A stretch of 16,069 bases of DNA from Tissierellales bacterium (GCA_030146705.1 JASLBE010000083.1:1-16069), one strand, 5' to 3'; counted from the stretch's first letter, positions 8,383 to 15,739 are shown. Notes: a model not told the origin generated them from the sequence alone. Made by a program: numbers and translations.

Positions 8383-11300
8383 CTAATCTTCTTTTTCCTC
8401 TAAAATAAAGCCTGAAGGCATAACTCCATCAGCATTAGCTTCTGTACCTTCTGAGTCTACAAACTTATCGTCCCTTTCAGCAGCAAATACTTCTAATTCT
8501 ACTAACTCATCATCAGGAGTTTCGCCTATCTCAACTTCATCTTTCTCTTCAGTTAATATCTTTATGTCTAAAGCTAAACTTTGAAGTTCTTTTATTAATA
8601 CCTTAAAAGATTCTGGTATTCCTGGTTCAGGAATATTTTCTCCTTTTACAATAGCCTCATAAGTTTTAACCCTTCCAACTATATCATCTGATTTAACAGT
8701 TAATATTTCCTGTAAAGTATGGGCAGCACCATAAGCTTCTAGGGCCCAAACCTCCATTTCTCCAAACCTTTGTCCACCAAATTGAGCCTTACCTCCTAGT
8801 GGCTGTTGAGTAACTAGTGAGTATGGTCCAGTTGACCTAGCATGGATTTTATCATCTACTAAATGGTGAAGTTTTAACATATACATATATCCAACAGTTA
8901 CAGGATTGTTAAACTCTTCTCCAGTTCTACCGTCTCTAAGCTTTATCTTACCATCTTCAGGATAACCAGCCTGTCTTAAGGCATCAAGTATATCATCATC
9001 TGAAGCACCATCAAATACTGGTGTCGCAACATGCCAGCCTAGTTTTTTAGCCGCTAGTCCTAAGTGGACTTCTAATACCTGTCCCAGGTTCATACGAGAA
9101 GGTACCCCTAGTGGGTTTAGAACAACCTCAACTGGAGTTCCATCAGGTAAATAAGGCATATCTTCTTCTGGAAGTATTCTTGATACAACACCCTTATTTC
9201 CGTGACGACCACAAAGCTTATCTCCAACATTTATTTTTCTCTTAGTTGCAATAAAGACTCTTACCATTTGGTTTACACCTGGTTGTAATTCATCTCCATT
9301 TTCCCTAGAGAAAATCTTAACATCTACAATTATACCAGCTTCTCCATGGGGAACCCTTAAGGAAGTATCCCTTACTTCCCTAGCCTTTTCACCAAAGATA
9401 GCCCTTAAAAGTCTCTCTTCAGCACTAAGTTCAGTTTCGCCTTTTGGAGTTACTTTTCCTACTAATATATCTCCTGGCTTAACCTCTGCACCTATTCTAA
9501 TTATTCCTCTTTCATCTAATTCACTAAGCATGTCATCCCCAACATTTGGAATGTCCCTTGTTATTTCTTCAGGGCCTAGCTTAGTATCCCTAGACTCTAT
9601 TTCATATTCCTCTATATGGACAGAAGTTAAACTATCATCTTTAACTATATTTTCATTTATTAAAATAGCATCTTCGTAGTTATAACCTTCCCAAGTCATA
9701 AAGGCTATTAAGGCATTTTTACCCAGGGCTATTTCACCCATATCCGTACTTGGTCCATCTGCTAGAACATCTCCAGCCTTTATTACATCACCTTTTTTTA
9801 CAATAGGCCTTTGATTTATAGTTGTTCCGTGGTTAGACCTTCTAAACTTGGACAGTTTATACTCTTCAATCTTACCATCAGAATCCCTTTTAAGGTAAAT
9901 ATCATCTGCCGATATTTTTTCTATAACACCATCTGACTTAGCAACAATAACAACACCTGAGTCCTTAGCAGCCTTATGCTCTATACCAGTACCAATAATC
10001 GGAGCTTCTGGTCTTAATAAAGGCACAGCCTGACGCTGCATGTTTGCACCCATTAGGGCCCTGTTACCATCATCATTTTCAAGGAAAGGTATCATAGCTG
10101 TACCAACTGAAACTATTTGTCTTGGAGATACATCCATATAGTTAACCTGGCTTGTAGGATAAATATCTACAACTCCACCTTGACCCCTGGCTGCAATCCT
10201 CTTATTTACAAAAGTTCCATCCTCATTTAAAGGTTCATTTGATTGGGCTATAATAAACTCATCTTCTATATCAGCTGTTATATAGTCTATTTCTTTAGAA
10301 ACCCTACCATCTATAACCCTTCTATAAGGAGCTTCTAAGAAACCATATTCATTAATCCTTGCATATGTTGTTAAGGAAGTAATAAGACCTATATTAGGTC
10401 CTTCTGGTGTTTCTATAGGACACATCCTTCCGTAGTGAGAGTGGTGAACATCCCTTACAGCAAATCCAGCCCTATCCCTACTTAAACCACCAGGTCCTAA
10501 GGCAGACATCCTTCTTTTATGCGTTAACTCTGATAAAGGATTTGTTTGATCCATAAATTGAGATAGCTGTGAACTACCAAAGAATTCTTTAATAGCTGCA
10601 ACTACTGGCCTAATATTTATTAAGTCTTGTGGTGTAGCAACATCTACATCTTGAATAGTCATTCTTTCCCTAACTACTCTTTCCATCCTAGAAAGACCAA
10701 TCCTAAATTGGTTTTGTAGAAGTTCTCCAACCGACCTTAACCTCCTATTACCTAGATGGTCAATATCATCAGTTAGGCCCACTCCTCTAAATAGGTTTAC
10801 CTCGTAGTTAATACTAGCTATAATATCATCTATTAAAATATGCTTAGGAGATAAGTCTCTTACCTTGTTTTTGATTTCTGACTTTAAGTCTTCCTCATCT
10901 TCAAACTCTTCCACTAGTTCTTTCATTAGTGGGTAATAAACTTTTTCCTTAAGTCCAAATTCTTCTAAAGAAAATGGCAAGTCAAAAGCTTTAGGGTCTA
11001 CAAAGTTATTACCTAGTATCCTAGATTCCCTACCATCCTCATGGATTATATCCACAGCATTGATTCCACTATTTTCTATTTCAATAGCCTTTTCTCTTTC
11101 AATTATTTCTCCTGATGAAACCAAAACTTCACCAGTCTCCATATCTACTATATCCCTAGCTGCTTTTTTGCCAGCTATCCTATTATATAAGGCTAATTTT
11201 TTATTAAATTTGTACCTACCTACCCTGGCTAAATCATACCTTCTATCATCAAAAAATAAATTTTCAATATGGGTCTTAGCACTATCTAAAGTAGGTGGCT

Positions 11301-12027
11301 CACCTGGTCTTAATTTTTTATAAATCTCTACTAAAGCTTCTTCCTTATTAGTAGTTGTATCTTTTTCTAATGTATTTAAAACTTGTTCTGTTTCACCAAG
11401 CAACTCTATTATTTCAGAGTTAGTGTCATATCCCAGGGCTCTAACTAATATAGTTAGGGGGATTTTTCTAGTCCTATCAATCCTAACATGTATAACATTA
11501 TTAGAATCAGATTCATATTCCAACCACGCTCCCCTATTAGGGATTACAGTTGATGAATAAAGCTTTCTACCAGTCTTATCTATTTTTTCTTCATAATATA
11601 CGCCTGGCGATCTAACTAACTGACTTACAACAACCCTTTCAGCACCATTTATTATAAAGGTACCAGTATCTGTCATTAAAGGAAGGTCTCCCATGAAAAC
11701 CTCTTGCTCTTTAACCTCTCCAGTCTCCTTGTTTATAAGCCTTACCTTAGCCTTTAACCTGGCTGAGTAATTAGTATCATTCTCTCTTGCTTCACTTTCT
11801 GTATACTTTGGTTCACTTTCTATATAATAATCTAAAAACTCTAAAATTATATTTCCAGTATAGTCTTCTATTGGCGATATATCATCAAACGCCTCCCTAA
11901 GACCTTCTTTTAAAAACCACTTATAAGAAACTTTCTGAACCTCCGTTAAATCTGGCAAGTCCAAAACCTCTTCTATACGTGAATAACTCATCCTTACACG
12001 CTTACCATAAGTTACAGGATGTACCAT
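8383..12027 (-). CDS. rpoB: RNA polymerase beta subunit
   Basis: Beta carries much of the catalytic cleft and the rifampicin pocket. The product has 1214 residues, close to other Gram-positive RpoB. The rifampicin cluster starts at GSSQLSQFMDQ (484-494) and continues through LTHKRRMSALGPGGL. The positions matching E. coli D516, H526 and S531 are the sensitive-type D493, H503 and S508. HYGRMCPIETPEGPNIGLI follows. Late conserved segments include GRHGNKGV and KAQFGGQRFGEMEVWALEA. The C-terminus is acidic (ending ILEEKED). The ATG at 12025-12027 follows GAGGGGTG. A strong promoter and a terminator separate it from rplL, and a 246-base gap replaces the rsmC-like gene (ybxB) found at this place in B. 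subtilis. Co-transcribed with rpoC. Confidence 0.99.
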   Translation of the reverse strand: MVHPVTYGKRVRMSYSRIEEVLDLPDLTEVQKVSYKWFLKEGLREAFDDISPIEDYTGNIILEFLDYYIESEPKYTESEARENDTNYSARLKAKVRLINKETGEVKEQEVFMGDLPLMTDTGTFIINGAERVVVSQLVRSPGVYYEEKIDKTGRKLYSSTVIPNRGAWLEYESDSNNVIHVRIDRTRKIPLTILVRALGYDTNSEIIELLGETEQVLNTLEKDTTTNKEEALVEIYKKLRPGEPPTLDSAKTHIENLFFDDRRYDLARVGRYKFNKKLALYNRIAGKKAARDIVDMETGEVLVSSGEIIEREKAIEIENSGINAVDIIHEDGRESRILGNNFVDPKAFDLPFSLEEFGLKEKVYYPLMKELVEEFEDEEDLKSEIKNKVRDLSPKHILIDDIIASINYEVNLFRGVGLTDDIDHLGNRRLRSVGELLQNQFRIGLSRMERVVRERMTIQDVDVATPQDLINIRPVVAAIKEFFGSSQLSQFMDQTNPLSELTHKRRMSALGPGGLSRDRAGFAVRDVHHSHYGRMCPIETPEGPNIGLITSLTTYARINEYGFLEAPYRRVIDGRVSKEIDYITADIEDEFIIAQSNEPLNEDGTFVNKRIAARGQGGVVDIYPTSQVNYMDVSPRQIVSVGTAMIPFLENDDGNRALMGANMQRQAVPLLRPEAPIIGTGIEHKAAKDSGVVIVAKSDGVIEKISADDIYLKRDSDGKIEEYKLSKFRRSNHGTTINQRPIVKKGDVIKAGDVLADGPSTDMGEIALGKNALIAFMTWEGYNYEDAILINENIVKDDSLTSVHIEEYEIESRDTKLGPEEITRDIPNVGDDMLSELDERGIIRIGAEVKPGDILVGKVTPKGETELSAEERLLRAIFGEKAREVRDTSLRVPHGEAGIIVDVKIFSRENGDELQPGVNQMVRVFIATKRKINVGDKLCGRHGNKGVVSRILPEEDMPYLPDGTPVEVVLNPLGVPSRMNLGQVLEVHLGLAAKKLGWHVATPVFDGASDDDILDALRQAGYPEDGKIKLRDGRTGEEFNNPVTVGYMYMLKLHHLVDDKIHARSTGPYSLVTQQPLGGKAQFGGQRFGEMEVWALEAYGAAHTLQEILTVKSDDIVGRVKTYEAIVKGENIPEPGIPESFKVLIKELQSLALDIKILTEEKDEVEIGETPDDELVELEVFAAERDDKFVDSEGTEANADGVMPSGFILEEKED

Positions 12028-12057
12028 TAAAATTCACCCCTCATTAAACTAAAATAT

Positions 12058-12080
12058 CCAAAAGTATAGGTTACTTTTGG
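12058..12080 (-). promoter_or_regulatory. 9-bp inverted repeat in the rpoB leader
   Basis: CCAAAAGTA and TACTTTTGG form a perfect 9-bp dyad around 5 bases, about 30 bases before the rpoB ATG and inside its predicted untranslated leader. On the transcript it is followed by AUAUUUUAG and then the ribosome-binding site, so it is not a typical terminator. It might stabilise the mRNA or bind a regulator; no homologue is recognised. Confidence 0.45.
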
Positions 12081-12166
12081 TAAAAATATCTCTCCATATA
12101 TAGATAGATATATCATAAAAATCTTGTATTTCATAACATATCTATAACAGTTATTTGCATCTAATT

Positions 12167-12195
12167 ATTCTACCATATACATCTCACTATGTCAA
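12167..12195 (-). promoter_or_regulatory. Sigma-A-type promoter for rpoBC
   Basis: A perfect -35 TTGACA (12190-12195), a 17-base spacer and a -10 TAGAAT (12167-12172, one mismatch from consensus) read toward rpoB. Transcription would start near 12160, giving a leader of about 130 bases. The promoter lies downstream of the rplL terminator, so rpoBC should have their own supply of transcript. Confidence 0.85.
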
Positions 12196-12218
12196 TGTTT
12201 ATTTTTGTCGAAGTCATT

Positions 12219-12251
12219 AAAAAAGAGCTTTCGTCTTGAAAGCTCTTTTTT
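12219..12251 (-). terminator. Terminator after rplL
   Basis: A 14-bp perfect dyad (arms 12219-12232 and 12238-12251, core GAGCTTTC/GAAAGCTC) encloses a 5-base loop, with A6 on one side and T6 on the other, so it can act in both directions. It begins 22 bases past the rplL stop and should end most rplJL transcripts before the rpoB promoter. Confidence 0.88.
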
Positions 12252-12273
12252 TGAATTATTTATAATTCTTAAA

Positions 12274-12657
12274 CTATTTTACTTCTACTGTTGCTCCAAC
12301 TTCTTCTAGTTTAGCTTTTATTTCTTCAGCTTCTTCTTTAGCAACTCCTTCTTTTAATACTTTAGGAGCTCCATCTACTAATTCTTTAGCTTCTTTTAAA
12401 CCTAAGTCAGTGATTTCTCTAACTACTTTTATTACTTTTATTTTTTGAGAACCAGCTGATGCTAATTCAACGTCAAATTCAGTTTTTTCTTCTGCTGCTG
12501 CTCCACCTGCTGCTGCTCCTCCAGCTACTGCTACTGCTGCTACTGGTGCTGCTGCAGATACTCCAAATTCTTCTTCTAATGCTTCTACTAATTCAGATAA
12601 TTCTAATACTGTTAACCCTTTTACTTCTTCTATTAAGTTTGTTATTTTTTCGCTCAT
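12274..12657 (-). CDS. rplL: 50S ribosomal protein L7/L12
   Basis: L7/L12 forms the mobile ribosomal stalk, bound as dimers to L10, which recruits and stimulates translational GTPases. The 127-residue product starts MSEKITNLIEEVKGLTVLEL (dimerisation domain), passes an Ala/Gly-rich hinge at about 35-57, and ends in the conserved factor-binding domain (EKTEFDVELASAG... GLKEAKELVDGAPK... LEEVGATVEVK). I choose ATG 12655-12657 because GGAGGT stands 7 bases before it. The in-frame ATG at 12670-12672 overlaps that Shine-Dalgarno and would add MEVNI, not typical of the family. It is 50 bases after rplJ and is followed by a strong terminator. The pair is normally controlled together by the L10 leader. 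Confidence 0.97.
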   Translation of the reverse strand: MSEKITNLIEEVKGLTVLELSELVEALEEEFGVSAAAPVAAVAVAGGAAAGGAAAEEKTEFDVELASAGSQKIKVIKVVREITDLGLKEAKELVDGAPKVLKEGVAKEEAEEIKAKLEEVGATVEVK

Positions 12658-12707
12658 TATATTTACCTCCATAAATTTAAAAATATTTTTTATTTAACTA
12701 AAAGCTA

Positions 12708-13238
12708 TTAAGCTTCTTGTTTTTGATCTCTTATAGCAGCTAACGCTGTTACAAGTCCTCTTAAATTACCACTAAGAACATTTGCAAAACCTTGTATTGG
12801 TGAATTTAATCCTCTTACCACTTGTCCTAGTAACTCTTCTTTAGATGGTAAGCTTGCTAAGCTCTTAACTTCTTCTACACCTATAACCTTACCATCCACA
12901 ACACCTGCTTTTATTTCTAGGTTTTCATGGTCTTTAGCAAAGTCTGATGTAATTTTTGCTACTGCAACTGGATCCTCAATACCAAACGCAACTGCATTTG
13001 GTCCTGTTAAGTATTCATTGAAATCTTCTAATCCAGCTTCTTTAAATGCAAATCTCATCATTGTATTTTTGTAAACTTTGTATTCAACGCCTGCTTCCCT
13101 ATACTTTTCTCTAAGTTCAGTTAGTTCAGATACGTTTAGTCCTCTATAGTCTACTAAAACCATTGCTTGAGACCTATCTATATTAGCCTTGATTTCTTGA
13201 ACGTTTTCCTTCTTTGCATTTAAAATACTTTCTCTCAT
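12708..13238 (-). CDS. rplJ: 50S ribosomal protein L10
   Basis: L10 anchors the L7/L12 dimers to 23S rRNA at the base of the stalk. The 176-residue product begins MRESILNAKKENVQEIKANIDRS, contains the family stretch VLVDYRGLNVSELTELREKYREAGVEYKVYKNTM and ends with an Ala-rich helical tail (NVLSGNLRGLVTALAAIRDQKQEA) of the type that binds L7/L12. The ATG follows ACGGAGGTGAAAGCT. The gene is preceded by its own promoter and a leader that resembles the L10 autoregulatory element. In known cases the L10-L12 complex binds that leader and lowers expression of rplJL. rplL follows after 50 bases. Confidence 0.97.
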   Translation of the reverse strand: MRESILNAKKENVQEIKANIDRSQAMVLVDYRGLNVSELTELREKYREAGVEYKVYKNTMMRFAFKEAGLEDFNEYLTGPNAVAFGIEDPVAVAKITSDFAKDHENLEIKAGVVDGKVIGVEEVKSLASLPSKEELLGQVVRGLNSPIQGFANVLSGNLRGLVTALAAIRDQKQEA

Positions 13239-13261
13239 TAGCTTTCACCTCCGTACGAAAC

Positions 13262-13292
13262 AAAAAAAGTCTCTCCATAGACAAGGAGAGAC
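13262..13292 (-). terminator. Terminator hairpin in the rplJ leader (attenuator)
   Basis: GTCTCTCC pairs perfectly with GGAGAGAC around an 8-base loop and is followed on the transcript by seven Us. It stands between the leader core and the rplJ ribosome-binding site, 23 bases before the start codon, so it must be bypassed for rplJL to be expressed. That position suggests regulated attenuation rather than an operon end. Confidence 0.85.
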
Positions 13293-13310
13293 CTAAAGAC
13301 ATAATAAATA

Positions 13311-13375
13311 TGACTTTCCGTTCTCACCTCGGTAGGAAATTTTAAACCAAGTGGTTCCTACTGTCTACGGCGCTT
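13311..13375 (-). ncRNA. L10 ribosomal protein leader (rplJ 5' regulatory RNA)
   Basis: The transcript upstream of rplJ carries GCGCCGUAGACAGUAGGAA, then a short hairpin (AACC/GGTT), then TTCCTACCGAGGTGAGAACG. The outer arms TTCCTAC and GTAGGAA pair at 13332-13338 with 13355-13361. This arrangement, with the GCCGTAGACAG and CCGAGG blocks and a terminator downstream, is what I recall of the L10 leader bound by L10(L12)4 in Bacillota. Binding is known to repress rplJL. The match is from memory of the family, not a covariance-model search. Confidence 0.85.
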
Positions 13376-13393
13376 AATTCATTTATCATAAGA

Positions 13394-13422
13394 ATTGTAT
13401 CAACAAAAAAATCTTTTGTCAA
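13394..13422 (-). promoter_or_regulatory. Sigma-A-type promoter for rplJL
   Basis: TTGACA (13417-13422), a 17-base spacer and TACAAT (13394-13399, one mismatch) point toward rplJ. The -35 starts only 3 bases past the rplA stop codon. Initiation near 13387 would place the whole L10 leader in the transcript. Confidence 0.87.
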
Positions 13423-13425
13423 CAA

Positions 13426-14127
13426 TTAATCCATTAATTTTTGTCCATTTATTTTTACACCTGGACCCATTGTGCTAGATATTGTTACTGATCTTAAATA
13501 TCTACCTGCTGGTGTTGCTGCTGGTCTAGCTGCAATTATTTCAGTCATTATAGCCTTAAAGTTTTCTCTTAATTTTTCTGCTCCAAAAGAAACTTTTCCT
13601 ATAGGAACATTTATTATAGCAGATTTATCTACTCTATATTCAACTTTACCAGCCTTAATTTCTTCAACAGCTTTAGCAACATCAAATGTTACTGTACCAG
13701 ATTTTGGGTTAGGCATTAAACCTTTAGGTCCTAAAAATCTTCCTACTCTACCAACTGAACCCATCATATCAGGTGTTGCTACTAGTACGTCAAAATCATA
13801 CCATCCACCTTGAATTTTTTCAATTAGGTCATCTCCACCTACAAAGTCAGCTCCTGCAGCCTTAGCTTCAGCTTCTTTTTCTCCCTTAGCCACTACTGCT
13901 ATCCTAACTGTCCTACCTGTACCATGTGGAAGTACAACTGCCCCTCTTACTTGTTGGTCAGCGTGTTTCGGATCTACTCCTAGTCTTAACGATAAGTCTA
14001 CTGTTTCATCAAAGTTAGCTTTTGCTGTTTCTAGCATTAAGTCGAAAGCTTCTTCTACAGAATATAGGTTGTGCCTATCAACTTTTTCTATACTATCAGC
14101 ATATTTTTTTCCATATTTTCTAGCCAT
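13426..14127 (-). CDS. rplA: 50S ribosomal protein L1
   Basis: L1 binds helices 76-78 of 23S rRNA and forms the mobile L1 stalk beside the E site; in several bacteria it also represses its own operon by binding mRNA. The 233-residue product has the usual length. It starts MARKYGKKYADSIEKVDR and contains SLRLGVDPKHADQQVRGAVVLPHGTG and the domain II segment MGSVGRVGRFLGPKGLMPNPKSGTV, ending TISSTMGPGVKINGQKLMD. The ATG at 14125-14127 follows AAGGAGGG. The spacer from rplK (60 bases) is almost filled by an L1-site-like element whose last base touches the Shine-Dalgarno. The rplJ promoter begins immediately after its stop. Confidence 0.97.
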   Translation of the reverse strand: MARKYGKKYADSIEKVDRHNLYSVEEAFDLMLETAKANFDETVDLSLRLGVDPKHADQQVRGAVVLPHGTGRTVRIAVVAKGEKEAEAKAAGADFVGGDDLIEKIQGGWYDFDVLVATPDMMGSVGRVGRFLGPKGLMPNPKSGTVTFDVAKAVEEIKAGKVEYRVDKSAIINVPIGKVSFGAEKLRENFKAIMTEIIAARPAATPAGRYLRSVTISSTMGPGVKINGQKLMD

Positions 14128-14141
14128 TTATTTCCCTCCTT

Positions 14142-14167
14142 GTGGTTTTAGCGGTTTTACCTCCCAC
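14142..14167 (-). promoter_or_regulatory. L1-binding-site-like RNA element before rplA
   Basis: The transcript reads GUGGGAGG, UAAAA, CCGCUAAAACCAC. GUGG/CCAC form the outer stem and GGU/ACC the inner one, with an asymmetric internal loop (GA opposite GCUAAAA). The 3' edge abuts the rplA Shine-Dalgarno (14134-14141). Both strands resemble the 23S rRNA L1 site (GUGGGAGG ... CCGA ... ACCAC, from memory), so feedback by L1 is likely but inferred. Confidence 0.65.
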
Positions 14168-14187
14168 TATATATAACAATAATTAAA

Positions 14188-14613
14188 TTATTCTACTACT
14201 TCTACACCCATACTTCTAGCAGTTCCTGCTACCATTCTCATTGCAGCTTCAACTGTTGCAGCATTTAGGTCTGGCATTTTAAGTTCAGCTATTTCTTTAA
14301 CTTGTGCTTCAGTGATTTTTCCTACTTTATTTTTATTAGGTTCTCCTGATCCTGAGTTAAGTCCTATAGCTTTTTTTATTAAAATTGCAGCCGGTGGAGT
14401 CTTAGTTATAAAACTAAATGACCTATCTTGATAAATAGTCATTTCCACTGGTATTATCATTCCTGCTTGATCAGCAGTTTTAGCATTAAACTCTTTTGTA
14501 AATTGCATTATATTAACACCGTGAGGTCCTAATGCAGTACCTACTGGTGGTGCTGGAGTCGCCTTTCCTGCTGGGATTTGTAATTTAACTAAACCTATGA
14601 CTTTCTTTGCCAT
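14188..14613 (-). CDS. rplK: 50S ribosomal protein L11
   Basis: L11 lies at the base of the ribosomal stalk in the GTPase-associated centre and contacts EF-G. The 141-residue product has the standard length. It begins MAKKVIGLVKLQIPAGKATPAPPVGTALGPHGVNIMQF, which contains the proline-rich linker and N-terminal-domain signature associated with thiostrepton binding. The C-terminal RNA-binding domain follows (VKEIAELKMPDLNAATVEAAMRMVAGTARSMGVEV). The ATG at 14611-14613 follows AGGAGGTG. It lies 94 bases after nusG and 60 before rplA. An L1-site-like element lies 9 bases before its Shine-Dalgarno. No convincing promoter is seen between nusG and rplK, so transcription probably continues from upstream. 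Confidence 0.98.
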   Translation of the reverse strand: MAKKVIGLVKLQIPAGKATPAPPVGTALGPHGVNIMQFTKEFNAKTADQAGMIIPVEMTIYQDRSFSFITKTPPAAILIKKAIGLNSGSGEPNKNKVGKITEAQVKEIAELKMPDLNAATVEAAMRMVAGTARSMGVEVVE

Positions 14614-14637
14614 AAATTTACACCTCCTACTTTCTAT

Positions 14638-14663
14638 GTGGTTATCGGATAACTTCCTCCCAC
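14638..14663 (-). promoter_or_regulatory. L1-binding-site-like RNA element before rplK
   Basis: The transcript reads GUGGGAGG, AAGUUAU, CCGAUAACCAC. Outer stem GUGG/CCAC and inner stem GGA/UCC are separated by an asymmetric internal loop (GA opposite GAUAA), as in the L1 site of 23S rRNA. An alternative fold pairs GUUA with UAAC. L1 repression through the rplK leader is known in E. coli and in archaea. The element lies 9 bases before the rplK Shine-Dalgarno. Confidence 0.7.
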
Positions 14664-14707
14664 TTTAATAAACATCTATTTTAAAAGCAAATTTTGCTCT
14701 AAAATCA

Positions 14708-15253
14708 TTATATCTTTTCCACTTGGTTAAAATCTAATTCTACTAAAGTTTCTCTACCAAACATTGAAACATAAACCTTAAGTTTTTGCTTCTCTATATT
14801 TATACTTTCTACATTTCCAGTGAAATCGTTGAAAGGTCCTGAAGTTATTTGTACTGTATCATTTATTTCTAAATCCACATCAGACACTGGTCTTTCTTGT
14901 ACACCTAGCGCCTTAACTTCATCTTCGCTTAAAGGTATTGGCTTTGAACCCGGTCCAACAAATCCAGTAACTCCTCTAGTATTTCTAACTAGGTACCAAG
15001 ATTCATCATTTACTATCATTTTTATAAGAACATAGCCTGGGAAAAGTTTTCTTTCTTTTATCTCATTTTTCCCACTTTTAGTATTAACATATTCTTCAGT
15101 AGGCACAGCCACCTCAAATATATCATCTATCATACCCCTATTTTCAACCATCTTTTCAAGGTTTGCCTTAACTTTGTTCTCATGCCCTGAATAAGTATGG
15201 ACTACGTACCATTTGGCTTCTTTAGCTTTTTCTTCTCTACTTCTTTCTGCCAT
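14708..15253 (-). CDS. nusG: Transcription elongation/termination factor NusG
   Basis: NusG binds the beta' clamp helices through its N-terminal domain and modulates RNA polymerase pausing; its KOW domain links to other factors or the ribosome. The 181-residue product shows the NGN signature KWYVVHTYSGHE (14-25), RKLFPGYVLIKM and VRNTRGVTGFVGPG, then a C-terminal KOW domain with TVQITSGPFNDFTGNVESIN and a final LVELDFNQVEKI. The short charged N-terminal extension before WYVV is common in Bacillota. The ATG at 15251-15253 is fixed by an in-frame TAA five codons upstream. The Shine-Dalgarno (AAAGG) is weaker than its neighbours'. secE is 39 bases upstream, the usual pairing. Confidence 0.98.
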   Translation of the reverse strand: MAERSREEKAKEAKWYVVHTYSGHENKVKANLEKMVENRGMIDDIFEVAVPTEEYVNTKSGKNEIKERKLFPGYVLIKMIVNDESWYLVRNTRGVTGFVGPGSKPIPLSEDEVKALGVQERPVSDVDLEINDTVQITSGPFNDFTGNVESINIEKQKLKVYVSMFGRETLVELDFNQVEKI

Positions 15254-15292
15254 TTTTTTGGACCTTTAGCCCTTCCCTCCCTATTCTTTCAC

Positions 15293-15496
15293 TTATATTA
15301 TTAATGATAAAACCTGATGTATTACAACATCAAGAATTCCCACTACTATAGCTACAGCAGCAGATATTAATATTACTACACCTGTATAGTTTATTAATTC
15401 CTTTTTAGTAGGCCAGATTACTTTTTTCATCTCAGCCTTAACACCCCTAAAGAAATTCCTAGCTTTCGCATCATTTGTTTTACTTGGTGTTGCCAT
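15293..15496 (-). CDS. secE: Preprotein translocase subunit SecE
   Basis: SecE is the small membrane subunit that clamps SecY in the SecYEG protein-export channel. The 67-residue product is the short, single-span form typical of Gram-positives. A cytosolic amphipathic segment (ARNFFRGVKAEMKKVIWPTKKEL) carries the conserved KKVIWP motif at about 24-29. One hydrophobic span follows at about 37-59 (TGVVILISAAVAIVVGIL...). The ATG at 15494-15496 follows AAGGAAG. It is 51 bases after rpmG and 39 before nusG, the standard rpmG-secE-nusG arrangement. Confidence 0.96.
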   Translation of the reverse strand: MATPSKTNDAKARNFFRGVKAEMKKVIWPTKKELINYTGVVILISAAVAIVVGILDVVIHQVLSLII

Positions 15497-15547
15497 CTTA
15501 ACTCACTTCCTTATCATTTAAAAGGTAATTTACCTTATCTCATAAAA

Positions 15548-15697
15548 CTATTTAGTTTCTCTGTGTAAAGTGTGTTTTTTACAGAATTTGCAGTACTTGT
15601 TAAATTCTAATCTTTCTGTATTATGGTTCTTATTTTTGCTTGTATCGTAATTTCTTTGTTTACATTCCGTACATGCTAATTTAACTTTTTCTCTCAT
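15548..15697 (-). CDS. rpmG: 50S ribosomal protein L33, zinc-binding type
   Basis: L33 is a small 50S protein near the E site. The 49-residue product begins MREKVKLACTECKQRNYDTS and ends KHTLHRETK. It has four cysteines in two CxxC pairs (C9/C12 and C36/C39), so it is the zinc-ribbon (C+) form rather than the zinc-independent paralogue. The ATG at 15695-15697 follows AGGAGGTG. It is the first gene after the tuf terminator and the probable head of the rpmG-secE-nusG-rplK-rplA transcript. Confidence 0.95.
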   Translation of the reverse strand: MREKVKLACTECKQRNYDTSKNKNHNTERLEFNKYCKFCKKHTLHRETK

Positions 15698-15739
15698 CTA
15701 AAACACCTCCTAAAGGTACCTCAACATACATACTAATAT

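Noticed and set aside
9500..11000. Search for rifampicin-resistance changes in rpoB
   Set aside because: The key positions of the cluster are of the sensitive type (D493, H503, S508), and the Thr in DQTNPL is normal for Gram-positive RpoB.
12459..12674. Plus-strand leucine-rich ORF that looks like a membrane peptide
   Set aside because: It is the antisense of the Ala-rich hinge and N-terminus of rplL; the poly-Leu comes from reversed Ala/Glu codons.
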